Of a DNA stretch of 64,000 bases, positions 56,452 to 64,000 are shown piece after piece. The stretch spans positions 124,001 to 188,000 of the forward strand of contig JAJDEB010000007.1 in NCBI GenBank assembly GCA_029260015.1, read 5' to 3'. Position 1 is the first letter of the stretch, and the number at the start of each line of letters is the position of its first letter. The position numbers were made by a program, and so were the translations under genes. The notes below the pieces were generated by a model. That model ran no database searches. It worked only from the letters and a program-made list of their open reading frames with translations, and was not told the DNA's origin. The stretch is from Phycisphaerae bacterium. Lineage in GTDB: Bacteria; Planctomycetota; Phycisphaerae; UBA1845.

Positions 56452-58392
56452 TGGATCAACCGAATCCATCATCGCGGCGAAGTCTTCGAGATCTACGTCG
56501 GTATCGACATCGAAGTTATAGACGTCGAGGCAATCCTGTGCGTCCCAATTCGCATCCACTGGGGCGGGCGCAACGTTTGGACCGGCCATGCAATCGACGA
56601 ACGACGGAAGATCATCGACATCTACATCGCCATCTCCGTCGCCGTCACCAGCGATGAAAAGATCGCGAGCGACGAAATCCATCTCCACCGGTGCGCTCTT
56701 ACCGAACATCTCCCACATGGCATGCGCGGTATCGCCGGCTGTGTTGGTCGTGTTCGCATCGCGCAGGAATTCGATGTATTCCTTCGAAGTCGTCTGATGA
56801 TACACCGCCACCTCGACACTCACTGCCGTCGGCGGAATCGTGTAATCGGTGTCGTCCCAGTTTTGCCCATCGACGTACGCATACGCCACCGGTTCCGCTT
56901 GCACCGATTCAAAATTCGTATTCACGAAACCCATCGGAGGAATACGATTATCCAATAGCACCTCGTTATTCAGCGCAAAGTGGAACGATTCACCTTGTGG
57001 CAATCCAGTGGAATTAGCCATCAAAGCATCGAGACCGTGCTTGACTTCGTAGACCTTGGTATCAACCGTGGTCAAACCAGCCGACGTCACATCATAAGCG
57101 CCGTGCTCGGTCACCAGTGCGTCAATATCGTCAAAGAACTTGACGTTGATCCACATCCGGCGCCCCTCACCGTAACCGGTCGGCAGTTTATGCCCCGAGA
57201 AGTTGATGATTCGGACAGTCAATGTATCACCAACGGCAAACGTTTCCATGTCCGACGCCCGCACCAGCATCAACTCATTTCGAGCGATCGAATCGTTGAC
57301 GCCTCGGGTGCTCAGACCCGTTTCCGCGTCGGAGTACAGTTCGCGCACCGCCCGCAGCACCCAACTGTTCGCCCCGTTGAAATTGTGTTGCGGCAAATCG
57401 GTTCGCGTGAAGATCGGTGGGAAACGGCAACCGTCACCAGTCGTATCTTCCATATGACAATCCTGGCAGGAACTGACGGCTGGCAAATTGCCACCGAATC
57501 TTCCACCAAGATTAATCGACGACAAGGCAAACGCACTCTGCGCCCATTCGCTGTACGTACGTTCAACGGGGAATTGATCGAACTTGTCCTGAGTCGGATG
57601 TTCGGCGTCGAGATCGTTGAATGCGTAGCTGCCGTCTAACTGCTTGGTGAACAGCGGGTTGCTCACGTCGTGACAAGTCGCACAAAGCTGCGAAGTCTGA
57701 TGATAAGGCGAGATTTCAAAATCGTGATAAGGAAAGAATCCTCCGTGATCTGCGTTCAGATCGTACGGACCACGGCGGCGGTCGATGGGATCAAAAACAT
57801 ATTGACCTGAACCGGGATTCACCGGAACGCCACCCGACACGCCCGCAAGGATGCCCGAATCGACCGCAGGGCTAATGCCGGGTTTGTAAATCGGATCAAC
57901 CATGCGGTGGCAAATCGAACATGACACGCCATCAAAATCCTTGCCCATTAATGCGGAACCATCGGTCATGCCGGGACCAGCAACGCGGCCTTCCGCCCAT
58001 CCGGTGGGTGAATGACATCGCAAACAATACGAACCGGCAAAGTCGGCATCCTGCTCGGCGATGGCGAGAGCTGCATGGAAAATCGGATCGCGCGCGGCTT
58101 GGCCCATCATGCTCGTCGCCCAGCGATCAAACGGTGCAGTAGTATCGTCGAACGTCGCGGTGGGCGCGCTGGCTTGATGACAAATGATGCACTGTTCAAA
58201 CGCACCGACCAACGGTTCCTCAAGGTCAGCCCCTTTGCCAAGACCCGGTTGGGTTCCGGGCATGAAGAAATCTTCCAGGGTCGTGCCGGCTGGTAGCGTC
58301 GCGAAAGTTATCGAAGGCATTGAAAGCAAGACCGCTGAAACCACGCCAAAGATGGATACCAGGTTTCTGCTCAAGGTGATGCGTACTCGCAC
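56449..58392 (-). CDS. Exported pentahaem cytochrome c with dockerin-like tail
   Basis: The protein has 647 residues and five CxxCH haem-binding sites: CIICHQ, CLRCHS, CSICHR, CATCHD and CQDCHM, with a signal peptide (residues 1-27, LSMPSITFA). After the haem region, FSGHKLPTGYGEGRRMWINV is a segment typical of multihaem cytochromes in this phylum. The C-terminal end carries an Asp-rich pair (GDGDGDVDVDDLPSFVDC and NFDVDTDVDLEDFAAMM). Start GTG at 58392 is set by GGAGGAG. The protein probably carries electrons at the cell surface. Confidence 0.85.
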   Translation of the reverse strand: MRVRITLSRNLVSIFGVVSAVLLSMPSITFATLPAGTTLEDFFMPGTQPGLGKGADLEEPLVGAFEQCIICHQASAPTATFDDTTAPFDRWATSMMGQAARDPIFHAALAIAEQDADFAGSYCLRCHSPTGWAEGRVAGPGMTDGSALMGKDFDGVSCSICHRMVDPIYKPGISPAVDSGILAGVSGGVPVNPGSGQYVFDPIDRRRGPYDLNADHGGFFPYHDFEISPYHQTSQLCATCHDVSNPLFTKQLDGSYAFNDLDAEHPTQDKFDQFPVERTYSEWAQSAFALSSINLGGRFGGNLPAVSSCQDCHMEDTTGDGCRFPPIFTRTDLPQHNFNGANSWVLRAVRELYSDAETGLSTRGVNDSIARNELMLVRASDMETFAVGDTLTVRIINFSGHKLPTGYGEGRRMWINVKFFDDIDALVTEHGAYDVTSAGLTTVDTKVYEVKHGLDALMANSTGLPQGESFHFALNNEVLLDNRIPPMGFVNTNFESVQAEPVAYAYVDGQNWDDTDYTIPPTAVSVEVAVYHQTTSKEYIEFLRDANTTNTAGDTAHAMWEMFGKSAPVEMDFVARDLFIAGDGDGDGDVDVDDLPSFVDCMAGPNVAPAPVDANWDAQDCLDVYNFDVDTDVDLEDFAAMMDSVDP

Positions 58393-58738
58393 TTGTGATT
58401 CTCCTCCGCATCGTCGCCCGCGACCATCCGCATTACTGAAATCGCGTACAGGCGCGGACGAACATGATGATTGGTAGCAGTCAGTCTTGAATTGCCGCCC
58501 GCAGAGCCCGGCGATGGCGGCAGTCATATTGGATTCGCAGAAACTCCGACACGCTCGAATGTTGCGGCGTGTAGAAAACGAATTCCGTGACGATTGTATC
58601 GGGAATCCGCAGTGCGGTTCAAGGATTTGCGGTGACACACATTCGACACAAGCGGCGAGCGACGATTGCCGGATCGTGCTATCATTGCGGCCGCACCCAG
58701 TGATTATGGGTCAATTCCTCAAACTTTGGAGAACCAAA

Positions 58739-58945
58739 ATGTCATCAGTCGCCAAAATCACAGAGATTTCCGCCAGTTCAAGCAAAAGCTTTGCGGACGC
58801 AATGGATGCTGGAATTTCCCGCGCAAGCAAGACGCTTAAGAACATCTCCGGTGCGTGGATCAACGAAATGAAGGTGGACGTAAAGGACGGAAAAATCACC
58901 GCATACCGCGTCAATATGAAAGTCACGTTCGTTCTAGATGACTGA
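58739..58945 (+). CDS. Dodecin
   Basis: A 68-residue protein matching dodecin: SSVAKITEISASSSKSFADA, then KTLKNISGAWINEMKVDVKD (with the flavin-stacking Trp region) and a closing beta strand VNMKVTFVLDD. Dodecins form dodecameric cages that store or buffer flavin or CoA. The ATG at 58739 has GGAG 8 bases upstream, which excludes the longer frame from 58487. It is divergent from the cytochrome gene. A palindromic repeat lies 44 bases after the stop. Confidence 0.93.
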   Translation: MSSVAKITEISASSSKSFADAMDAGISRASKTLKNISGAWINEMKVDVKDGKITAYRVNMKVTFVLDD

Positions 58946-58988
58946 TTCGATCTAATGCCGATTCCAAAAAGCTACTTGCTTATCGCGA

Positions 58989-59058
58989 GGTGTAGGGTGG
59001 GCCGTGCCCACCAAGTCGTTAGCATGCAAACTGCGGTGGGCACGGCCCACCCTACACC
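58989..59058. repeat. Palindromic dispersed repeat with 24-base perfect arms
   Basis: The left arm starts GGTGTAGGGTGGGCCG (58989-59012), and the right arm (59035-59058) is its exact complement. It is the best-preserved copy of the TAGGGTGGGCCGTGCCC family, lying between the dodecin gene and the QueD-like gene. Confidence 0.9.
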
Positions 59059-59099
59059 AGGCATCGCGCCGAATTTCGACTACCGTTTCAAAAGCGACA

Positions 59100-59906
59100 T
59101 TAACCGCTGAATTCTGCGTACGTCTTTGGCGTTTCGTACACGCGGACCTTCTTTAAGCTGACAGGATCAAACGCGCCTTCAAGTCGATTCCAAATCACAC
59201 GGGTGATGTTTTCGACGCTGGGATTCAGGTCTGCGAACTCGGCACAATCCAGATTCAAATGTTTGTGGTCGAACACGTCGATCACGCGCTCCTTGACGAC
59301 CCGCTCCAAACGATCCACTTCAAGAACCGTTCCGGATTGAGCATCGGGTTCGCCACCGACTGTCACTTCCACGACGTAGTTATGACCATGGCCATTCGGA
59401 TTCGTACACTTGCCAAAGATTCGCCGATTCTCATCGTCGCTCAATTCAGCACAATGCAACCGATGGGCAGCCGCAAATTCAAATGACTGCGTGACCTGAA
59501 CCATATTCAAAATATCCTTTCGCCAAGTGTACGCCAGAAACGGAGTCACCCGCAGTTCGAGTCGAATCAATTCAACGCCATCGGGCATGACCGATTCAAG
59601 CGGCGCAACCACTTTTTGCAACATCGCCTCATGCGTTGAATCTTGATTATTACTCTGTCGATGTGACTTCAGCATCAGCGGGATAGCCACATCACGCACC
59701 GCCCGATCGAGCGTCACAATGTTGCAAAGGTAGCCGGTTCGCGCATCGACCTCCCCAACGACCGTAACCCGCAGAACCAGATAGGGCGCCAATCGCACCG
59801 ATGCCGGCCAACCCGCCCAGGAATTCAGCGGTTTGGTGCCCGACTCAGCGTCGACCAGTGAAAACCGAACTTCCCGGGTCAGTTCCATGACGTGTTTGTC
59901 ATTCAT
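59100..59906 (-). CDS. QueD/6-pyruvoyl-tetrahydropterin synthase-like protein with duplicated domain
   Basis: A 268-residue protein with two T-fold domains. The C-terminal one (about residues 137-268) carries the zinc His residues in FAAAHRLHC and GHGHNYVVEV and the catalytic Cys in FGKCTNPNG, as in 6-carboxy-tetrahydropterin synthase (QueD). The N-terminal half (about 1-130) resembles the same fold but lacks the His set, so it is likely structural. QueD makes a queuosine precursor. No other queuosine gene is adjacent. Confidence 0.85.
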   Translation of the reverse strand: MNDKHVMELTREVRFSLVDAESGTKPLNSWAGWPASVRLAPYLVLRVTVVGEVDARTGYLCNIVTLDRAVRDVAIPLMLKSHRQSNNQDSTHEAMLQKVVAPLESVMPDGVELIRLELRVTPFLAYTWRKDILNMVQVTQSFEFAAAHRLHCAELSDDENRRIFGKCTNPNGHGHNYVVEVTVGGEPDAQSGTVLEVDRLERVVKERVIDVFDHKHLNLDCAEFADLNPSVENITRVIWNRLEGAFDPVSLKKVRVYETPKTYAEFSG

Positions 59907-60029
59907 TGCCTGGATTCTAAGCGCCCGGTGGGCTGAGTCGACCCGTGACCGCTTTAATCAGAATCGTCGATTCATCTGTGGCGTGGGATTCTGGAATCCG
60001 TCGGTCGTTTCGGTGATACTGCCGGAATC

Positions 60030-60812
60030 ATGGAAACGCCCAAATTCAAGACGGCTATCACGAGCACCGAACCGAACGAAATCCTCCTTCGCGGCTACCC
60101 TATTGAGGAATTGATGGGCAACGTCGATTTCGGGCAGGCGATTTATCTGCTATTTCGTGGCGAATTGCCCGATGCGGCGATTGGTAAGCTGATGACGGCG
60201 ATCATTGTTTCGTCGATTGATCACGGACCTGCCTCACCATCAGTCAATGGTGCAAGGTTGGCGGCATCAACCGGAGCGCCGCTCAATGCCTGCGTCGCTG
60301 CCGGCGTGCTCAACATCAATCGCTATCACGGCGGTGCGGTTGAAGACTGCGCCAAGGCCATCCTCGAAATAACCAAGCGCGCCGAGCATGAGTCGATGTC
60401 GCTCGAAGACGCAACGACCAGGGTCTTGGATGAATACCATGCACGGAAATATCGCGTGGCGGGATTTGGCCACCTTCTGCACACCGCCGACCCGCGGACC
60501 CCGCGATTGTTTGAACTGGCTCAGGAGGCAGGCGTATGTGGCAAGTTTGTCGAAACGTGCAAATTGATCGAAGCCGGCTTGACAAAGCAACGCGGCAAGC
60601 CGCTGCCGATCAACGTCAACGGTGCGATCGGTGCGGTGCTGCTTGAATTGGGTTTTGAACCGGAATTAATGAACGGGTTTTTCATGATCGCCCGTGTTCC
60701 CGGATTGATCGCCCAGGCGAATGAAGAAATGACCCGCGAGAAAAAATTGCGCAAGATCATTCCCGGTGCGCACACTTACGACGGCCCGGCGAAGCGTAGC
60801 GTACCCAAATAG
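60030..60812 (+). CDS. Citryl-CoA lyase / citrate synthase-like protein
   Basis: A 260-residue protein matching the short citrate-synthase-like group. SSIDHGPASPSVNGARLAAS (His at about residue 71) and VAGFGHLLHTADPRTPRLF (His and Asp at about 148-156) carry the catalytic residues. Length matches citryl-CoA lyase and the C-terminal part of ATP-citrate lyase, not full citrate synthase (about 430). It may cleave citryl-CoA to acetyl-CoA and oxaloacetate, or work in reverse. No citryl-CoA synthetase gene is next to it. Confidence 0.75.
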   Translation: METPKFKTAITSTEPNEILLRGYPIEELMGNVDFGQAIYLLFRGELPDAAIGKLMTAIIVSSIDHGPASPSVNGARLAASTGAPLNACVAAGVLNINRYHGGAVEDCAKAILEITKRAEHESMSLEDATTRVLDEYHARKYRVAGFGHLLHTADPRTPRLFELAQEAGVCGKFVETCKLIEAGLTKQRGKPLPINVNGAIGAVLLELGFEPELMNGFFMIARVPGLIAQANEEMTREKKLRKIIPGAHTYDGPAKRSVPK

Positions 60813-60842
60813 ACTGTGAAAACGAAAATGAATGATGTGCAG

Positions 60843-60903
60843 CTGCTCTGTGAGCATTATTCATGCAGCCAATTTCTCGCCCTCCGCACTGCTCACAGAG
60901 CAG
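60843..60903. repeat. Inverted repeat, 14-base perfect arms
   Basis: CTGCTCTGTGAGCA (60843-60856) and TGCTCACAGAGCAG (60890-60903), with 33 bases between them. The palindrome has no T run, so it is not a clear terminator; it may be a repeat of another family. Confidence 0.6.
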
Positions 60904-61371
60904 TGGCACACTTGGAATCCCGTAAATCATTGCAATTTGTTCGGGTTGACGCCTGGGGAAAACGCTGCACGAAACGATTTTTGATCTCGCCTGAATTAAA
61001 TACGAACCGACCACCGCGAGGCTTCTGCTTGTCGATCAAGACACTTGCGCAAGTCTTTATTCATAGACCCTTAGCAAAGTGTCAGTTTGTAACGATTATG
61101 ACGACTGCACCGCGCACGTTACTTTTGTGCGGCCCGAAAAAACACACATATATTTGAAGCATTTCGGACGTGAAAATCTGCATCGATTCCGTTACGATGA
61201 CCGGCCTGCAAACTAAATGGTCGGTATGCAAATTACCGCCCGTCGCCAGATAAAGCGGCGGGCTCGTCGAGTGGAGGAGGAGCGACGGGCTCGCCCGACT
61301 TATTTTTACTCGACACATTTCTAAAGTCGATACATTTCAAATCCTAGCTCATTCCCGCAATCGACTAAGCA
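60904..61371. other. Intergenic, no supported gene
   Basis: About 470 bases. An open frame 60816-61157 (plus) is Cys- and His-bearing and basic but shows no family and no ribosome site. Confidence 0.4.
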
Positions 61372-61551
61372 TCATTCATCGTCGTCGATTGGTTTGCTGG
61401 CTTCGTCTTTACCCGTGCGCTTCTTGACTGCCTCGCGCAGAATGTACTCAATCTGTCCATTCACGCTGCGCAATTCCGCATCAGCAAAACGTTTGACGTC
61501 TGCCCAAAGTTCGGGCGGAAGCCTTAACAAGATCGATTTCTTTTCGGCCAT
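61372..61551 (-). CDS. Arc-family ribbon-helix-helix protein
   Basis: A 59-residue protein with the Arc-like sequence KSILLRLPPELWADVKRFAD followed by SVNGQIEYILREAV, the RHH core. The start at 61551 is supported by AGGAAGG; a longer frame to 61587 is not. It lies 82 bases after the SPFH gene on the same strand. The palindrome upstream of the SPFH gene may be its operator. Confidence 0.85.
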   Translation of the reverse strand: MAEKKSILLRLPPELWADVKRFADAELRSVNGQIEYILREAVKKRTGKDEASKPIDDDE

Positions 61552-61633
61552 TTCGCCTTCCTGGCAGCTCCAAAGAATCGTTGGCAACTAATTCCATTGA
61601 TCCAATCCAGTGGTCAACAATTCGACTATTCAC

Positions 61634-62527
61634 TTAATAGAGCGAACCGGCGTTGACGACGGGGTGCGCGGCTTTATCTCCACACAACACAACAAGAAGA
61701 TTACTCACCATCGTTGCTTTCCGTTCGTCGTCGAGTTTGACGGTGTTGTGTTCTTCCAGTTTTTCGAGTGCCATCTCAACCATGCCGACTGCCCCATCGA
61801 CGATTCGGCGGCGCGCCGCGACGATGGCCTCAGCTTGCTGTCGCTGTAACATTGCGCCGGCAATTTCCTGCGCGTATGCCAGGTGACTGAGTCGGGCCTC
61901 GTCCACAATGACGCCGGCTTTTCCAAGACGCTCTGCCAGTTCTTCCTGAAGGTCGTTTGACACCTCGTCGATCGATCCACGAAGCGACAGTTCGTCATCG
62001 CTTTCGCCGGTGTCATACGGATACTTGGTGGCAAGGTGACGCAGCGCCGACTCGCTCTGAATCGAAACGTATGCCACATAGTCTTCAACATCGAACACAG
62101 CCTCTGCGGTGTCAGCCACCCGCCAGACAACCACAAGGGCAATTTCGATCGGGTTACCGTTGCGATCGTTGACTTTTAGCTTCTCACCGTTGAGGTTGTG
62201 GGCACGCAGTGAAACTTTTTGTTTCGTTAGGAACGGGTTCGCCCAACGAAATCCTTCGTCCTTGGTTGTCCCTTTGTATTTTCCAAAAAGAAGCAACACC
62301 GCCGACATGTTCGGCTGGAGCGTAAAGAAGCCGCACATCAAGACCAGCCATACAGCCATTCCAATCGAAGAAGCAATCAGAATCGCAATCCAACCTGCAT
62401 TAAACCCACCCGTCGCGAGTCTTCGAATTGGCAGGAATATCGCATACGCGTCAGCCAGAAAGACGGCCAACAGCAAGAACAACACGGGCCAACCGTTGGT
62501 CGTCGAAATGCCTCGTTCTTTGGTCAT
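61634..62527 (-). CDS. SPFH/Band 7 (prohibitin-like) membrane protein
   Basis: A 297-residue protein with two N-terminal membrane segments (about residues 12-32 and 45-66) and an SPFH domain (about 70-230: [40 protein letters not shown]). The remainder is helical, with [24 protein letters not shown] proteins organise membrane microdomains and scaffold proteases or other partners. The pairing with an Arc protein is known from other bacteria. AGGAG lies 9 bases before the ATG; TTG at 62530 precedes it in frame. Confidence 0.88.
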   Translation of the reverse strand: MTKERGISTTNGWPVLFLLLAVFLADAYAIFLPIRRLATGGFNAGWIAILIASSIGMAVWLVLMCGFFTLQPNMSAVLLLFGKYKGTTKDEGFRWANPFLTKQKVSLRAHNLNGEKLKVNDRNGNPIEIALVVVWRVADTAEAVFDVEDYVAYVSIQSESALRHLATKYPYDTGESDDELSLRGSIDEVSNDLQEELAERLGKAGVIVDEARLSHLAYAQEIAGAMLQRQQAEAIVAARRRIVDGAVGMVEMALEKLEEHNTVKLDDERKATMVSNLLVVLCGDKAAHPVVNAGSLY

Positions 62528-62548
62528 CAATGGTTCTCCTTGAAATAT

Positions 62549-62572
62549 TGATATGATATATTCAGCATATCA
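62549..62572. promoter_or_regulatory. Palindromic operator candidate upstream of the SPFH gene
   Basis: TGATATG (62549-62555), 10 bases, CATATCA (62566-62572). A second TGATAT overlaps at 62554-62559, making three half-sites. RHH proteins bind such repeats; the downstream Arc protein is the obvious candidate. Confidence 0.5.
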
Positions 62573-62765
62573 CACAAATATCGAAGCCGCAAGTTCAAAT
62601 TTGCACAAGACCAATGAAACATCTAACTATCTATCAATACTGGAATTACAGGCACGAACCATCGCTTGGATGGCCGGAAGTGAATGATGAAAAGTCGAAC
62701 CGGAATAGTTGGTGGGAATGGCTTGGAATGCCCATACGGGAATTGAGTCGAAACGCGGTGCCTTA

Positions 62766-62845
62766 TGCCTGGTATAGGCCCACGCGCCATCTTGCGGGTC
62801 GCTCTCTACTCTCATTCCCGCGCATGCGGGAGTGACGAACCACTA
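62766..62845. repeat. Composite dispersed repeat, copy 2 (inverted)
   Basis: Read on the minus strand it begins TAGTGGTTCGTCACTCCCGC and ends ACCCGCAAGATGGCGCGTGG then GCCTATACCAGGCA, matching copy 1 at 21343 except for an inner block. The opening TAG is the stop codon of the histidine kinase gene. Confidence 0.8.
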
Positions 62846-64000
62846 AATCGCCCCGACCAATTCGGATTTCGCTGCGGTTTGCAGTTCTAATTCGGCGACA
62901 ACGTCGGCTTCAAATCCGGGCCGGTAGGTCACGACCTTGATGCCGAACTGCTCTTCGACGCTCCGCTCGCTGCGACGTACTTCGTCAACGAGCACGACTG
63001 GCTGAACGCTTCCGTTGGTCGTCATGCCACCCTCATCGTGCCCCTGAATCTTGATTACTTCGCCCCAGTCGCCGCGAATGGCTCCCTGCGGAACCATGTA
63101 GTAATCGCAGCGATAGCTCTTGAGCAGTCGGGATAAATCTTTCATCGTCCCGCATGAGACCACAACGTGCCCCGCTTCTTCCATCGCCCCGCGTAATCGA
63201 CGCGTCTCCATCGATCCATGCTCAAGGAGGAAGATCGTCTTGCCCGTAGCCAGTCTGCGTTTCGCAGCCAGCGCGACGGCTTCATACAGTCGCCGACGAT
63301 CGGCTGGCCGATGCAGATACGCAACAACGGGCATTCGATGAGCGCTGTCCAAACCATCCTCGAAGCTGTGGAGTATCGTCGCAAACCCCATCTCGCGCCG
63401 ACCATGAAGAGCTCCCAACAATTCGGACGTACTCATGTCGGGAAGTTGCACGTCGGTTAGAACGACATCAAACGGTTCGCGGTCGAGAAGTTGGATCAGG
63501 CGCGACCCGCAATGTGCCACGGTGACATGGTAGTGCTGTTGACGTAGGGCCTGAGCCATCATCGCGGCGAGTTCCGGATCGGAGTCGCACACAATGACGC
63601 GACAATTTCCGGAAAATGGTTCGATCGAAACTGGTTCATCGACACAGGTGTCGATCGTCGGTATGGCGAAGTACACGACCGCACCTTTTTCCAACTCACT
63701 GTCGATCCAGATTCGTCCGTGATATGCCTCGACGATTCTGCGGGCAATATAGAGTCCCAACCCGAAGCGTGGTTCCTGCTCGCTTTCAGTTTCCACTTGT
63801 CCAGCCCGATCGAAAACCGCTCCCCAGAATTCACGCGAGATTCCCGGTCCGCTGTCCGCGATCGAAACGACCAACTCGCACGGACGTTCGTCAACGACTA
63901 TCTGCACCGTACCGCTGTCGGGTGTGCTGGCGATGGCGTTTGAAATGAGCCGCCGCAAGACGCGAGAAATTTTCACTCCATCAGCAAGTGCGGGTGGCAG
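62843..64000 (-). CDS. Hybrid histidine kinase/response regulator, 3' part (partial)
   Basis: The frame is open to the window edge, so the N-terminal part is missing. Visible are the N box (LPPALADGVKISRVLRRLIS with the Asn in SNAIAST), the G1 box (IADSGPGISREFW) and G2 (FGLGLYIARRIVEAYHGRIW). A receiver-like domain follows (RVIVCDSDPELAAMMAQALR, then VVLTDVQLP with the phospho-acceptor Asp) and a second, more degenerate receiver-like segment towards the end. Such proteins relay phosphate within two-component signalling. The stop codon is in a repeat. Sensor part and partner are beyond the window. Confidence 0.85.
   Translation of the reverse strand: MPPALADGVKISRVLRRLISNAIASTPDSGTVQIVVDERPCELVVSIADSGPGISREFWGAVFDRAGQVETESEQEPRFGLGLYIARRIVEAYHGRIWIDSELEKGAVVYFAIPTIDTCVDEPVSIEPFSGNCRVIVCDSDPELAAMMAQALRQQHYHVTVAHCGSRLIQLLDREPFDVVLTDVQLPDMSTSELLGALHGRREMGFATILHSFEDGLDSAHRMPVVAYLHRPADRRRLYEAVALAAKRRLATGKTIFLLEHGSMETRRLRGAMEEAGHVVVSCGTMKDLSRLLKSYRCDYYMVPQGAIRGDWGEVIKIQGHDEGGMTTNGSVQPVVLVDEVRRSERSVEEQFGIKVVTYRPGFEADVVAELELQTAAKSELVGAI

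Overview
The window looks like chromosomal DNA of a planctomycete, most likely a Phycisphaerae-like lineage. I infer this from the protein content, not from a marker gene. Several unrelated secreted proteins end in a short Asp-rich, EF-hand/dockerin-like tail of the type DxDxDVDLxDF...C..GP, and there is a PEP-CTERM protein, a YdjY-domain protein, a DUF1573-thioredoxin fusion and multihaem cytochrome/GHKLPTG architecture, all common in that phylum. Genes for D-alanine metabolism (alr, D-amino acid aminotransferase), NamZ-type muramidase and Kdo precursor synthesis (kdsD) point to a Gram-negative-type envelope with peptidoglycan. Most start codons are preceded by clear AGGAG-type sites.

Layout. 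0-3.6 kb: the 3' end of a secretin gene, a YdjY protein, kdsD and a family 2 glycosyltransferase. 3.7-6.8 kb: a small membrane protein, a MITE-like element, a Sel1-repeat protein and a sulfotransferase. 6.9-11.2 kb: alr facing the D-amino acid aminotransferase gene, then purU and a metallophosphoesterase. 11.6-25.2 kb: mostly core metabolism and housekeeping: a Ser/Thr kinase, transketolase-transaldolase, glyQS, a polyferredoxin, metK, rnc and a DUF1573-thioredoxin protein. 25.8-28.7 kb: an OPT-family transporter with a very large inserted domain. 28.7-38.6 kb: a secretome cluster with dockerin-like and PEP-CTERM proteins, NamZ, and a giant protein that reads as three seven-bladed FG-GAP propellers. 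39-41.7 kb: an AT-richer cassette of three overlapping or closely spaced unknown genes plus a ribbon-helix-helix gene, directly against the 3' end of the tmRNA gene ssrA (41.67-42.02 kb). 42.5-51.7 kb: more secreted proteins (Cys-rich protein with a Cys/TM/Arg tail, two M14 peptidases, a matrixin lipoprotein) with mutY among them. 51.7-60.8 kb: MarR regulator, ankyrin protein, TPR-like protein, zinc alcohol dehydrogenase, pentahaem cytochrome, dodecin, QueD-like protein and citryl-CoA lyase-like protein. 61.4-64 kb: an SPFH-Arc operon and the 3' part of a hybrid histidine kinase.

Two themes go beyond routine annotation. First, several families of palindromic dispersed repeats sit at gene ends, and in four genes (metK, mutY, the cytochrome, the histidine kinase) the TAG stop codon is the first triplet of the repeat. 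Second, the unknown cassette beside ssrA is the best candidate in the window for an undescribed system, although nothing in its sequence proves a function. No rRNA, tRNA, CRISPR array, integrase or intact transposase gene was seen.
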